Shown: positions 44,290-53,478 of the stretch, one piece after another
Numbering within the stretch: the first letter of the stretch is position 1
Layout: every line of letters starts with the position of its first letter
Source: Arenivirga flava
GTDB taxonomy: Bacteria > Actinomycetota > Actinomycetes > Actinomycetales > Microbacteriaceae
DNA length: 64,000 nt
NCBI RefSeq assembly: GCF_030161575.1
Contig: NZ_BSUL01000001.1
Span: 2,833,809 to 2,897,808, forward strand
Reading direction: 5' to 3'
Notes under the pieces: model-generated
Database searches by the model: none
What the model was told of the DNA's origin: nothing
The model's input: only the letters and a program-made list of their open reading frames with translations
Program-made: the position numbers and the translations under genes

Positions 44290-45336
44290 CTACAGCTCGT
44301 TCTGCCGCGGCACCCAGACCTGCTTGACGATGATCAGGATCGAGGCGGCCACCGGGATCGCGACGAGCGCGCCGAGCACGCCCGCGAGGGTGCCGCCGGC
44401 GAGGGCCGCGATGACGACGATCGCTCCGGGCACCTTGACGGCGCGGTTCATGATGTTCGGGCTGAGCACGTAGGCCTCGATCTGCATGTAGACGAGGTAG
44501 TACCCGGCCGCCCAGAGCACCGCGGGGAACGGCAGGAAGGCCGTGGTCGCGACGATGATGATCGAGCCGGTGATCGTTCCGACCAGCGGCACGAGCGAGC
44601 AGAGGAAGGCCACGAAGGCGAGCAGCGCGGCGAACGGGGAGCCGAGGATGCTGAGGAAGATGAAGCTCAGCACGCCGTTGCACGCGGCCAGCGAGGCCTG
44701 CCCGACGACGTAGCGGCCGACCGCCTGCGTGACCTGCTCGGAGATCTCGATGAAGCGCTTGCGCTTCGACGCGGCGACGAGGCCGTAGAGGCCGCGCTTG
44801 ATGGTCTTCATCGACGAGGTGAAGTAGAGGGTGAGGATCAGCACCACGATCACGCCGAAGACGCCCGAGCCGATCGCGATGCCGACGGCGAGGATGCCGT
44901 TGCCGACCTCGATGATGTTCTCCGGGTCGCGGAAGAACGCGACCACGTCGTCGCGCACGTTGCCGAGGTTCACCCAGTCGCCCACGTAGCCCTGGGCCTC
45001 GTCGATGAACTCGTCGAAGGTGAAGCTCTGGAAGTAGTCGGTGATCTGCTGGATGAGGCCGGAGGTCTGATTGACGATCACCGGGATCACCGCGAAGAAG
45101 AACCCGACGAGCCCGCCGACGAACGCGGTGAGCACGATGAGGATGGCCGCCCAGCGCGGCACCCTGCGCTTCTCGAGCCAGGAGATGATCGGCTCCAGGC
45201 CGAGCGAGATGAAGAGCGCGACGGCGATGTAGGTGATGATCGTCGCCAGGCTCGACACGGCGCCGCCGATGACGAGGGCGACGAGCACACCGAGCCCGCC
45301 GAGCAGACCGACCTTGAACGCGTTGTTGATCTTCAC
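44290..45336 (-). CDS. AI-2E family transporter (PerM-like)
   Basis: A 348-residue membrane protein with about eight helices. Features are ALFISLGLEPIISWLEKRRV, an extracytoplasmic region with YFQSFTFDEF, and the C-terminal box SPNIMNRAVKVPGAIVVIAAL, typical of the family. Members move autoinducers, sodium/protons or lipids, so no substrate is assigned. The GTG at 45336 follows the ribosome-binding site GAGGAGCA, which decides against the longer reading. Confidence 0.9.
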   Translation of the reverse strand: MKINNAFKVGLLGGLGVLVALVIGGAVSSLATIITYIAVALFISLGLEPIISWLEKRRVPRWAAILIVLTAFVGGLVGFFFAVIPVIVNQTSGLIQQITDYFQSFTFDEFIDEAQGYVGDWVNLGNVRDDVVAFFRDPENIIEVGNGILAVGIAIGSGVFGVIVVLILTLYFTSSMKTIKRGLYGLVAASKRKRFIEISEQVTQAVGRYVVGQASLAACNGVLSFIFLSILGSPFAALLAFVAFLCSLVPLVGTITGSIIIVATTAFLPFPAVLWAAGYYLVYMQIEAYVLSPNIMNRAVKVPGAIVVIAALAGGTLAGVLGALVAIPVAASILIIVKQVWVPRQNEL

Positions 45337-45361
45337 GGACTGCTCCTCGTCGGCCTCGCGG

Positions 45362-47134
45362 TCAGTCCTGGTCGTCGTACTCGCTCGACGAGACCTGCTC
45401 GGCATTGCTCAGCACGCTACGCAGGTTCGTGAAGTATCCCGCGACCGCCTCGCGCTCGATGCGGATCCTGGCCAGGCGCTCCTCCGCATCCGCGACCAGC
45501 GCATCCGTGCGCTCCTGCGCCTCCGCGACGAGCGCGGCGGCGCGGGCCTCGGCGTTGGCGAGGATCTCGGTGGCGAGGTCGTCGGCGCGCTGCCGCGAGG
45601 CCCTCTCGTTCGCCTCGCCGGCGGCCTCGAGCGTGTCGGCCTCGAGCCGCTTGTCGGATGCGCGCCGCAGGGCGTCGGCGAGCTGCGCGTTCGCCTCGTC
45701 GAGGTACTTCTGCGTCTGCGCGACCGCCTCCTGGTGCTTGGCCAGATACTCCTTCTCGGCCGCGTCCCTGCGCGAGGTGAGCTCCATCTCGAGGTCCATG
45801 CGGGCCTGCTCGGTCTCGCGCTGCAGCGCGGCGCGGGCCTCGCCGTCCTGATGCTCGAAGGCGGCGCGGGCCTGCTCCTGCTCGTGCTCGGTGCCGGCCC
45901 GGCGCTCCTCGAACTCGCGCTCGAAGTCGGTGCTGCGCTGCTCGATCTCGGCCTCGAGCGCTGCGCGGCGCTGACCGAGCTCGGCCTCCTGCAGATTGCG
46001 GCGCTGGTCGAGGTCGGCGTGCTCGCGGGTGGCCCGCTCGGCGAGCTCGTTCTCGAGGGCGGTGAGGCGCTCGGCGAGTGCGTTCTCCTGCTCGTTCCGG
46101 CGCTGCTCGAACTCGGCCTCCCATTCCGAGCGGGTGCGGGCGAGCTCGGCCTCCTGCGCGTTCCTGCGCTCGGCGATCTCGTCCTCCTGCTGGTTGCGGC
46201 GCCGGTTGAGGTCGGCCTCCTGCTCGGCGCGGGCCTGCGCCAGCTGCGCCTGCTGCTCCGAGCGGATGCGCGCCAGCTCGGCCTCCTGCTCGCCGCGCGC
46301 CTGCGCGAGCTCCGCGTCCTGGCGGTTGCGGCGCTCGGTCAGCTCCGTCTCCTGCTCGGCGCGCAGGCGGGCCAGCTCGGTCTCCACCGAGGTGCGGGCA
46401 GCCTCGAGCTCGGCCTGCACGTCGGCGCGGCGGCGCTCGACCCCCGCCGTGAACTCGATGCGGTCGCGCTCGGTGTCCCGCGCGAGCTGCGCCGCAGCCT
46501 CGCGGGCCGCGACCGTCTCGCGCTCGACGACGACGCGCAGCTCGGCGGCCTCGCGCTCGGCATCGGAGCGCAGGGTGCCGGACTCGCGGGCGGCGGTGGC
46601 GCGCACCTCGGCGGCCTCCGTGGCGACGGCGCCGCGGATGGCCGCAGCCTCGCGGAGGGCGTCGTTGGTGGCGGTCTCGGCCGTGTCGCGCGAGCGGCGG
46701 AGGGCCGCCTCGCTCTCGGCACGAGCCTGCTCGAGCGTCGATGCGGCCTTCTCGGTGGCCTCGCGCACCAGGCGCTCGGCGTACTCGCGCGCCTCATCGC
46801 GCGCGGCGACGGTCTCCTTCTGCACGGCGGCGCGCAGCTTCTCCGCGTCGATGTCGGCCTGGCCGATGAGGCGGGTCGCCTGCTCCTCGGCGAGGCGCAG
46901 GGTGGTCTCGAGGCGGGAGCCGAGCCCGCTGTAGGTGGGGGTGCCGACCTCGTCGAGCTCGGTCTGCAGCTCGCCGACCTGGGCGCCCAGCTGCTTGAGC
47001 TCCCTGTTCGCCTCCGCCTTCTCGGTGTTGGCCTTGATGAGCTCGCGGCGCAGCTCCTGCATCGCCTTGTCGACCTCGTCGCGGTTGTACCCGCGCACCT
47101 GGATCGAGAAGCTCGACTCGTCTGTGGCCACCAT
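45362..47134 (-). CDS. long coiled-coil DivIVA-domain protein (Scy/FilP-like)
   Basis: A 590-residue protein. The first 40 residues (FSIQVRGYNRDEVDKAMQEL) form a DivIVA-like N-terminal motif; about 500 residues of Ala/Glu/Arg-rich coiled coil follow, with a roughly 14-residue periodicity (RRNEQENALAERLTALE type). Such proteins build cytoskeletal or polar scaffolds in actinobacteria. The ATG at 47134 follows GGAG. It is 25 bases upstream of the AI-2E-type gene on the same strand. Confidence 0.8.
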   Translation of the reverse strand: MVATDESSFSIQVRGYNRDEVDKAMQELRRELIKANTEKAEANRELKQLGAQVGELQTELDEVGTPTYSGLGSRLETTLRLAEEQATRLIGQADIDAEKLRAAVQKETVAARDEAREYAERLVREATEKAASTLEQARAESEAALRRSRDTAETATNDALREAAAIRGAVATEAAEVRATAARESGTLRSDAEREAAELRVVVERETVAAREAAAQLARDTERDRIEFTAGVERRRADVQAELEAARTSVETELARLRAEQETELTERRNRQDAELAQARGEQEAELARIRSEQQAQLAQARAEQEADLNRRRNQQEDEIAERRNAQEAELARTRSEWEAEFEQRRNEQENALAERLTALENELAERATREHADLDQRRNLQEAELGQRRAALEAEIEQRSTDFEREFEERRAGTEHEQEQARAAFEHQDGEARAALQRETEQARMDLEMELTSRRDAAEKEYLAKHQEAVAQTQKYLDEANAQLADALRRASDKRLEADTLEAAGEANERASRQRADDLATEILANAEARAAALVAEAQERTDALVADAEERLARIRIEREAVAGYFTNLRSVLSNAEQVSSSEYDDQD

Positions 47135-47318
47135 GTCTCCTTCGGGCGCTGCGTGGGGCAGTCGTCGCGGGGCGTCCGCGGACAGGTCGAGTGTAGTCAG
47201 GGGCACCGTCGCGGGGTGACGGGGCGGGGGCCGCGGGGAGGTGGCGCCCAGGCGCATCCGCTACCGTTGCTCCGTTCTCCGCCCATCCGGGACCCCCTAC
47301 CCGAGAGGATCACCCATC

Positions 47319-49097
47319 GTGCGCTTCGTGCTGGCCATCGTGAGCTTCGTGCTCGCGGCCCTCATGATCGGCTGGGGCATCGGTCAGCGGACCATCCTGG
47401 CGGGGCCCGAGAGCGCGACCTCCTCCGTGCGGACCGAGGCGGCGCCGCTCACGGTCGTCGACGGCGAGGCCGTCGAGCAGCTCGGCATCGAGCTCGACGC
47501 GCTCTCCCCGTCGCGCTCCATGACCGTGTCCGGCGAGGGCGAGCTGCTCGTCGCCTACGGGCGAACGGTCGACGTGCTCGCCTGGGTGGGCGACACCGAC
47601 CACAACCTCGTCACCGCCGACCTCGAGTCCGGCGAGCTCGTCAGCGAGCTGGTCACCGGTGCCGAGAGCGAGGCGCCCGACCCGCGCGGCTCGGACCTCT
47701 GGTTCGACGAGGTCGACGGCGTGGACGCCGTCGAGCTGACCAGCGGCGTCCGCTCGGACATGAGCGTGCTGTTGGCCACGGACGGCACCGCCCCGGCGCC
47801 GGACGCCATCTCCGTGCAGTGGCCCATCGACGACAGCACCCCCTACGCCGTGCCGCTCATCGTCGCCGGCAGCGTCATGCTGGTGCTCGGTCTCGCCCTC
47901 TACATCTGGGCGCTCGTGCACCTGCGCCGGGGTCAGGGTCCGCGCCGCAAGACCGCCAAGCAGCCCAAGGGCCCGAAGCCGCCGAGGCGCCCGAAGCCCG
48001 GCGTGCTCGGCGCCGGCCGCCCGCCGGGGCCGCAGCTCGAGTCGCCGCGCGGACGCCGTGCGACCCGCAAGCGCATCGCGCTGCTGCCGGCCGGTATCGC
48101 CGTGGCCGCGCTCGCGGGCTGCACCGGCACGCCCTCCCTCGACGTGGACGCCAGCCCGTCGCCGTCGGCGTCCGAGTCGGCGGGGCCCGCGGTCGAGCCG
48201 CCGGTCGTCACGCAGGCGCAGGCCGAGCGCATCCTGGCGCAGGTCGCCGAGGTCGGCGCCGCGGCCGACGAGGCGCGCGACGCCGATGCCGCCTCGGCGC
48301 GCTTCGACGGCGCGGCGCTCGACGAGCGCCGCGGCTACTACGCACTCCTCGCCGCCGAGGCCGAGGAGCCCGCGCCGCCCGTCATCCCCGCGTCGGTCGT
48401 CGAGGTGACGCTGCCGCAGGCGACCGAGGCGTGGCCGCGCACCGTTTTCGCCGTGCTGCGCGACGAGGCCGACGCCGAGGCGTCGCAGGTGGCGGTCGTG
48501 CTCACGCAGAACAGCCCGCGCGAGAACTACAAGGTGCAGTACGCCGTCGCCTTCGCGCCCGGCGCCCAGTTCCCCGACGTCGCGCCCGCCAGCATCGGCG
48601 CCGCACGGCTCTCGCCCGACGACCAGCTGCTCGCCGTGCCGCCGTCGCAGCTCGGCGCCGCCTACGGCGACGTGCTCATCAACGGCGACTCGAGCGGTTC
48701 CGCCGGCCTCTTCTCGGAGGAGGCCGACGGCCTGCGGACGCAGATCGGCCAGCAGAATCGTCAGGACACCCGCGACGCGCTCGGCGAGAACGGCACCTTC
48801 GACACGCGGATCGAGGCGGGCACCGGCGAGACCATCGCCCTCGCCACGAACGACGCCGGTGCCATCGTGGCCGTCTCGCTGAAGGACGTCTACGAGGTCA
48901 AGCCCGTCGACAGCGGCGAGATCAACCTCGGCGAGACCACCGCCGCCGTGCTCGACAAGGAGTCGACGACCACGGGGGTCCGCTCGACCTACGGTCTGCA
49001 ACTGCTCTTCGCCGTCCCACCGTCCACCGCCGCCGACCAGACCGTCCGGGTCCTCGGCTACAGCAACGGCTTCCTGGAAGCCTCGGAGCTCGAATGA
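47319..49097 (+). CDS. two-part membrane protein of unknown function (DUF8094-like)
   Basis: A 592-residue protein. It has an N-terminal transmembrane helix (about 1-22), an extracytoplasmic domain, a second helix (about 184-206), a basic Pro/Lys-rich loop, then a third hydrophobic segment ending in LAGC that looks like an internal lipobox (IAVAALAGCTGTPSL), and a large acidic C-terminal domain. It looks like a fusion of a membrane protein and a lipoprotein. The GTG at 47319 has GAGAGGA before it. The stop overlaps the start of ybbN. Confidence 0.65.
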   Translation: MRFVLAIVSFVLAALMIGWGIGQRTILAGPESATSSVRTEAAPLTVVDGEAVEQLGIELDALSPSRSMTVSGEGELLVAYGRTVDVLAWVGDTDHNLVTADLESGELVSELVTGAESEAPDPRGSDLWFDEVDGVDAVELTSGVRSDMSVLLATDGTAPAPDAISVQWPIDDSTPYAVPLIVAGSVMLVLGLALYIWALVHLRRGQGPRRKTAKQPKGPKPPRRPKPGVLGAGRPPGPQLESPRGRRATRKRIALLPAGIAVAALAGCTGTPSLDVDASPSPSASESAGPAVEPPVVTQAQAERILAQVAEVGAAADEARDADAASARFDGAALDERRGYYALLAAEAEEPAPPVIPASVVEVTLPQATEAWPRTVFAVLRDEADAEASQVAVVLTQNSPRENYKVQYAVAFAPGAQFPDVAPASIGAARLSPDDQLLAVPPSQLGAAYGDVLINGDSSGSAGLFSEEADGLRTQIGQQNRQDTRDALGENGTFDTRIEAGTGETIALATNDAGAIVAVSLKDVYEVKPVDSGEINLGETTAAVLDKESTTTGVRSTYGLQLLFAVPPSTAADQTVRVLGYSNGFLEASELE

Positions 49098-50040
49098 CCG
49101 ACCTGCCCCCTCCGTCGCCTCGCTGCGCGGAGCCGTCGACCTCTCGTCCCTCGCACGCCGCGCCGCCCCGCCGCAGCAGGCCGCCCCGCCGGCCTCCGAT
49201 GCCGCCGCCGCTCCCGGCGGGGTCGATGTCGTCGTGGAGGGCACGGATGCGGGCTTCGCCTCGATCCTCGAGCTCTCGAACACGGTGCCCGTCGTCGCCG
49301 AGCTCTACGCCGGCTGGTCCGAGCAGAGCCAGCAGCTCGGCGCCCTGCTCGAGCGCCTGGTGCGCGCCGCCGCGGGCCGTCTCGTGCTGGCCCGCATCGA
49401 CGCCGAGGCCAACCCGCAGCTCGCCCAGGCGTTCCAGGCGGATGCGATCCCCACGGTCGCCGCGGTCGTCGCCGGCCGCCCCGTCTCGCTCTTCCAGGGC
49501 CTGCCGGCCGAGGAGCAGGTGCAGGGCGTGCTCGAGCAGCTGCTGGAGCTCGCCGCGCAGAACGGCGTCACCGGCAGCATCGAGCTCGATGGCGCCGAGG
49601 CGCCGGCCGAGCCCGAGCAGCCGCCGCTGCCGCCGCTGCATCAGGAGGCCTTCGACGCCATCGACCGGGGCGACTACCCCACCGCGATCGCCGCGTACAG
49701 GAAGGCCATCGCGCAGAACCCGGCCGACCACGACGCCGCCGCCGGTCTCGCACAGGTCGAGCTGCTCGAGCGCCTCGCGGGGCGCACGGCCGCGGAGATC
49801 CGCCAGGCGGCGGGTGACGCCCCGGGCGACGTCGACGCGCAGCTCGCCGTCGCTGACCTCGACCTCAGCGGCGGCCACCTCGAGGACGCCTTCGGGCGTC
49901 TGCTCGAGCTGTTCCCGAGTCTCGACGCCGCAGGCAAGGAGCAGGTGCGCGTGCGTCTGCTCGCGTACTTCCAGGTGGCCGGCGGGGACGACCCCCGGGT
50001 CGCCGCTGCGCGCCGCCGGCTCACCTCGCTCCTGTACTGA
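49094..50040 (+). CDS. YbbN-like co-chaperone (thioredoxin plus TPR), single frameshift near the start
   Basis: About 315 residues once corrected. The thioredoxin-fold part (ILELSNTVPVVAELYAGWSE) lacks the CxxC motif, as in YbbN/CnoX; the C-terminal half has TPR-like helices (AFDAIDRGDYPTAIAAYRKA and AQVELLERLAGRTAAEIRQA). The ATG at 49094, which overlaps the upstream stop, is one frame off; one extra C in the run 49106-49110 gives MTDLPPSVASLRGAVDLSSL or similar and joins the conserved frame. Such proteins protect or hold unfolded clients. Confidence 0.82.
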
Positions 50041-50295
50041 GCGCCGCGGTGGTCTTTCGCGGATCTTGAGCCTCCAGGGTGGTGACCGCGAATGCTTCCC
50101 CTTTCCTTCGGGGGGACAGCAGGCTGCATGTGGATGCGAGTGCATAGAGTCGGAGCCATCAGGCAACGAGCTGCGATCCGCTGAAGACAGCGAGCCGCGG
50201 ATCGGGCCGGCCCTCGGATCGAGGGCATCCGCTTCTTCCCGGCTGCGCATCGTCTTCGGCGATCTCGCGCTGCGATCGACTCGAAAGGCATCATC
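50041..50295 (+). promoter_or_regulatory. leader region of the SipW-type secretion cassette
   Basis: No gene is supported in these 255 bases. TTCGCGG (50056-50062) pairs with CCGCGAA (50086-50092), and CCCC...GGGG forms a second small hairpin near 50100-50120. The ribosome-binding site is GAAAGG before the ATG. I could not match it to a known riboswitch. Confidence 0.35.
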
Positions 50296-50826
50296 ATGCA
50301 CAAGCTCGTCAAGGCCACCATCGCCGCCGCTGCCGGTATCGCCCTCCTGTCGGGAGGCGCGGGCACCTTCGCGATGTGGAACCAGTCGGCCAACGTGTCG
50401 GTCTCGTCCATCCAGTCCGGGTCGCTCTCGCTCACGCCCTCCTCCACCGCGGGGGCCTGGTACAACGCGGCCGGCCAGAAGATCGACATCGCGACCTACC
50501 GCATCGTCCCCGGGGACACCATCTCCTTCAAGCAGGACCTGACCATCAGCGGCACCGGCACCAACCTCGCCGCCGAGCTGTCCTGGAACGCGCTGCAGAG
50601 CACCAGCCAGATCGCCGGCGCCACCGCCGAGCTCTCGGTCACCGGCGCCGGCCTCACCAAGAAGAGCGACACGGTCTACACCGTCGCCGTCACCAACGGC
50701 ACCATCTCGACCACGGCGAACGCGACCGTTACCCTCAAGTTCGACGCGAACGCCACCGGCGGGCAGAACTCGACCGCGGCCTTCAGCAACATCGCCTTCA
50801 CCCTCGCCCAGGTCGCGAAGGCCTGA
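50296..50826 (+). CDS. TasA/camelysin-like protein with SipW-type signal peptide
   Basis: A 176-residue exported protein. The N-terminus, KATIAAAAGIALLSGGAGTF followed by AMWNQSANV, is the alternate signal peptide handled by SipW-type peptidases. The mature part is beta-rich, with many Ser, Thr and Ala (LSLTPSSTAGAWYN, NATVTLKFDANATGG). TasA-like proteins form matrix fibres or act as surface proteases. It heads a four-gene cassette ending with a SipW-like peptidase. Confidence 0.85.
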   Translation: MHKLVKATIAAAAGIALLSGGAGTFAMWNQSANVSVSSIQSGSLSLTPSSTAGAWYNAAGQKIDIATYRIVPGDTISFKQDLTISGTGTNLAAELSWNALQSTSQIAGATAELSVTGAGLTKKSDTVYTVAVTNGTISTTANATVTLKFDANATGGQNSTAAFSNIAFTLAQVAKA

Positions 50827-50869
50827 TCCCCGGACGACAGCAGCAGCGAGCATCGGAGAGGAGGTGCGC

Positions 50870-51814
50870 ATGTCCCGGTCACGGAGGCAGCGCCCCTCCT
50901 CTCGTTCCGCCTCCCGGCATCGCCGGGCGCGCGGCACGGTCGACATCGGCCGCTTCCTGGTGCGCGGCACCCTCGCCACGGTCGTGGTGGCGTTCGCCGC
51001 CCTCCTGGGCCTCGGCGGTACCGCCGCGCTGTGGAGCAGCACGGCGAGCGTCTCGGTGCCCTCCGTGACCGCGGGATCGATCGACATCACCCAGTCGACG
51101 CTCGCGGACGCCACGGTCGTCTACGCCAACGGCACCGCTCGCAAGACCACCTCCCTGGTCGTCAAGAACACCGGCTCGGCGTCGGCGACCGTCAGCGCGG
51201 GCGTCGCGATCGCCGGCGACACCGGACTGGCCTCGGCCATCGCGGTCAATCTGTGGCGGGTCTCCGCCGCCTCGTCCTGCACCGAGACGGCCGCCAGCTC
51301 CGGCGACGCCATGAGCTGGTCCGCACTCGGCCGGGTCTCCTCCACGGTCGCCGCGGGCGAGACCCAGGTCTACTGCCTGCGCACCTCCCTCACGTCGGCT
51401 CAGATCTCCTCCTACGCCGGCAAGGCCTACAGCGCGACGCTGACCCTGACCGCGAAGCGCGGCGGATGGACGAGCGTCGACTCGCTGGGCAAGGTCGCGC
51501 AGAGCGTCAAGGCGGTCGCCGCCTCGGCGCCGAGGTTCACGTGCAACGACAACAGCGGCTGGAACACGAACGTCGTCTGGTCGAACCCGAGCGGCGTGCC
51601 CGACACCGTGAAGTACCAGGTGCGCACCGGTTCGACCGTTCTCGGCAGCAACGGCACCTACTGGAACACGCAGGACTGGATCGAGCGCGAGGCGTTCTCC
51701 AACCTCGCCAGGAACCGCACGTACACCGTGGACGTCATCCGCACCGACACCGGTGCGACCATCGCGACCGGGGCCATCCGCTACGACTCGGAGGGCAAGA
51801 CATGGTGCGCCTGA
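50870..51814 (+). CDS. second TasA-like secreted protein with SipW-type signal peptide
   Basis: A 314-residue protein. After a basic N-terminus comes LGLGGTAALWSSTASVSVPS, again the alternate signal type. The beta-rich mature region has four cysteines and a C-terminal part (VKYQVRTGSTVLGSNGTYWN) resembling a fibronectin-like fold. The ATG at 50870 is set by an ideal AGGAGGTG site at 50857-50864. It overlaps the next gene by 13 bases. Confidence 0.8.
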   Translation: MSRSRRQRPSSRSASRHRRARGTVDIGRFLVRGTLATVVVAFAALLGLGGTAALWSSTASVSVPSVTAGSIDITQSTLADATVVYANGTARKTTSLVVKNTGSASATVSAGVAIAGDTGLASAIAVNLWRVSAASSCTETAASSGDAMSWSALGRVSSTVAAGETQVYCLRTSLTSAQISSYAGKAYSATLTLTAKRGGWTSVDSLGKVAQSVKAVAASAPRFTCNDNSGWNTNVVWSNPSGVPDTVKYQVRTGSTVLGSNGTYWNTQDWIEREAFSNLARNRTYTVDVIRTDTGATIATGAIRYDSEGKTWCA

Positions 51815-52605
51815 GGGCCGCTGGGCGAGCGCTCGTCGGGGTCGTGGCCGCGGCGCTGCTCGCGGGTTCCGTCGCGAGCGCCGCGCCGGCCACCGCGAGC
51901 ACGACCACCGACGGTCTCGAGCTGAGCCTCGACGGCACCACCTGGTCGACGACGATCCCCGAGGCGCTCTTCGACGAGCTGCCCGTGCTGGTGCCCGGCG
52001 ACACGGTCACCCGCGAGCTCATGGTCCGCAACACCACCGGCACCGACGCGCTGCTGCGCATCGACGCGGTCGAGGTGCGCATCGACAACCCCGATTTCGC
52101 CCGTTCGCTGCACATCGGAGCCGCGGTGGCGCAGGAGACGGGGCGTGCCCAGTCCCGCGCGGCCATGGTGCCGCTCGACGGCGACGGACGCTGCACGAGC
52201 GTGCTGCCGGGGGACCGGATCGAGGCGTCCGGCGTCGCGACCGTGATCGTCATGCTCGCCTTCGACGAGCACGCGCCGCCGCCCGCCCAGAACTCCTCGG
52301 CCGGCCTGTCGCTGCTGCTGTCCGCGTCGCGGGACATCGGCCAGGACATCACGGCGCAGGCCTGCCCGCTGAGCGGCATCCAGCTGCCCGTCCTCGCACT
52401 GCCCGACGACACGGAGGCCGCCGCCGCCGGCTCCGGACCGACCCGGACGGCCGCCGCCGAGCCGGATGAGCCGACCGGTGCGGCCGCGCTGGCGCTGGCG
52501 CTCACGGGGACGGCGGGCGCACCGATGCTCGCCGCCGCCGCCGCGGTCACGATCCTCGGCGTCGCCGTCGCCGTCATCGGCAGACGACGAGAGCGCCGCG
52601 AGTGA
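51802..52605 (+). CDS. surface protein with LAxTG-type sorting signal
   Basis: A 267-residue protein with a signal peptide (about 1-30), a beta-rich domain (LELSLDGTTWSTTIPEALFD, VLVPGDTVTRELMVRNTTGT) and a C-terminal sorting signal. That signal is LALTG, a hydrophobic helix and the tail GRRRERRE, which fits the class E sortase motif LAxTG. It is probably linked to the wall and may organise the two TasA-like proteins. It is coupled at both ends to its neighbours. Confidence 0.78.
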   Translation: MVRLRAAGRALVGVVAAALLAGSVASAAPATASTTTDGLELSLDGTTWSTTIPEALFDELPVLVPGDTVTRELMVRNTTGTDALLRIDAVEVRIDNPDFARSLHIGAAVAQETGRAQSRAAMVPLDGDGRCTSVLPGDRIEASGVATVIVMLAFDEHAPPPAQNSSAGLSLLLSASRDIGQDITAQACPLSGIQLPVLALPDDTEAAAAGSGPTRTAAAEPDEPTGAAALALALTGTAGAPMLAAAAAVTILGVAVAVIGRRRERRE

Positions 52606-53426
52606 GCGGCCGTCGCAGCCGTCGCGGCGTCATCCACTTCCTGCTCCTCGGCGTCTCCGCCGGGGTGTTCGCGGTGGTCGCCGCCATCGCCGCACTCGTG
52701 CTCATCGTCCCCGCGGTCACCGGCTCGGTCGCACTGACGGTGCTCACCAGCTCGATGGAGCCCGGGCTGCCGCCGGGCAGCATGGTCGTCGTGCGTCCGA
52801 CGGACCCGGCGGACGTGCGCATCGGCAGCATCATCACCTTCCAGTGGGAGTCCGGCAACCCCACCCTCGTGACGCATCGCGTCGTCGGCGTCATCACCGA
52901 CGCCGACGGCGGTTACGCCTTCACCACCCAGGGCGACAACAACGACGAGCCCGACCCGAACCCGGTCGGTCAGGAGCAGTTGCGCGGGGTGGTCTGGTAC
53001 TCGCTGCCGCTGCTCGGCTGGGTCGCCAACCTGACCTCCGGGGAGCTGCGTCCCATCCTGGTGCCGGTCCTCGCCGGTGCGCTCTTCGTGTACGCCGCCG
53101 TGCTGGTCGTGCAGGCGCTGCGCGGGCGGCGGCCGGCCCTCGCGCCCGAGGCGGGGGCCTCGGCCGGACGTCGTGCCCGGGTGCGAGACGGCGCGAGCGC
53201 CGCGCAGCAGCCCGAGGGCGGCCGCCGCGCCACCTTCGTCGCTCCGTCCGACGAGCCGCGGCCCGCGCACGGCCGGCGCTCCGCGTCGGCGCCCCGCGTG
53301 CGCGAGCAGGAGGCGCGGGCACCCGGCCTGCGCGAGCAGGAGGCCGCCGCGCCCATGGGCGACGCCCGCGCCGACGGCGAGCAGCCGCCCATGCGGCCGC
53401 GGGGCGCGCGGCGCGCACGTCGCTGA
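52602..53426 (+). CDS. SipW-like signal peptidase I (Ser-His type)
   Basis: A 274-residue membrane peptidase. The catalytic Ser51 lies in VLTSSMEPGLPPGS; the second residue is His92 in THRVVG where LepB has Lys, so this is the archaeal/ER-like SipW class. TTQGDNNDEPDPNPV is the conserved box after it. A second helix (about 160-178) and a long disordered, charged tail follow. It should process the alternate signal peptides of the proteins encoded at 50296 and 50870. GTG start, four-base overlap. Confidence 0.9.
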   Translation: MSGRRSRRGVIHFLLLGVSAGVFAVVAAIAALVLIVPAVTGSVALTVLTSSMEPGLPPGSMVVVRPTDPADVRIGSIITFQWESGNPTLVTHRVVGVITDADGGYAFTTQGDNNDEPDPNPVGQEQLRGVVWYSLPLLGWVANLTSGELRPILVPVLAGALFVYAAVLVVQALRGRRPALAPEAGASAGRRARVRDGASAAQQPEGGRRATFVAPSDEPRPAHGRRSASAPRVREQEARAPGLREQEAAAPMGDARADGEQPPMRPRGARRARR

Positions 53427-53431
53427 CCGGT

Positions 53432-53472
53432 CCCGCATCCGCTCGTCGGACGGTCTGCCGAGCGGATGCGGG
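53432..53472. terminator. GCGGATGC inverted pair between convergent genes
   Basis: CCCGCATCCGCTCG and CGAGCGGATGCGGG pair perfectly over 14 bases around a 13-base loop. It lies between the convergent sipW-like and glgB genes, 5 bases after one stop and 6 before the other. Confidence 0.82.
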
Positions 53473-53478
53473 CACCGA

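Noticed and set aside
50041..50295. A c-di-GMP or c-di-AMP riboswitch ahead of the TasA-like genes
   Set aside because: I looked for the conserved cores of these classes and did not find them; only generic hairpins are visible.
45233..50542. A 1769-codon plus-strand frame
   Set aside because: It runs antisense to the coiled-coil gene and out of frame through three others. Its composition is that of a shadow frame, and the true genes have clear family motifs.
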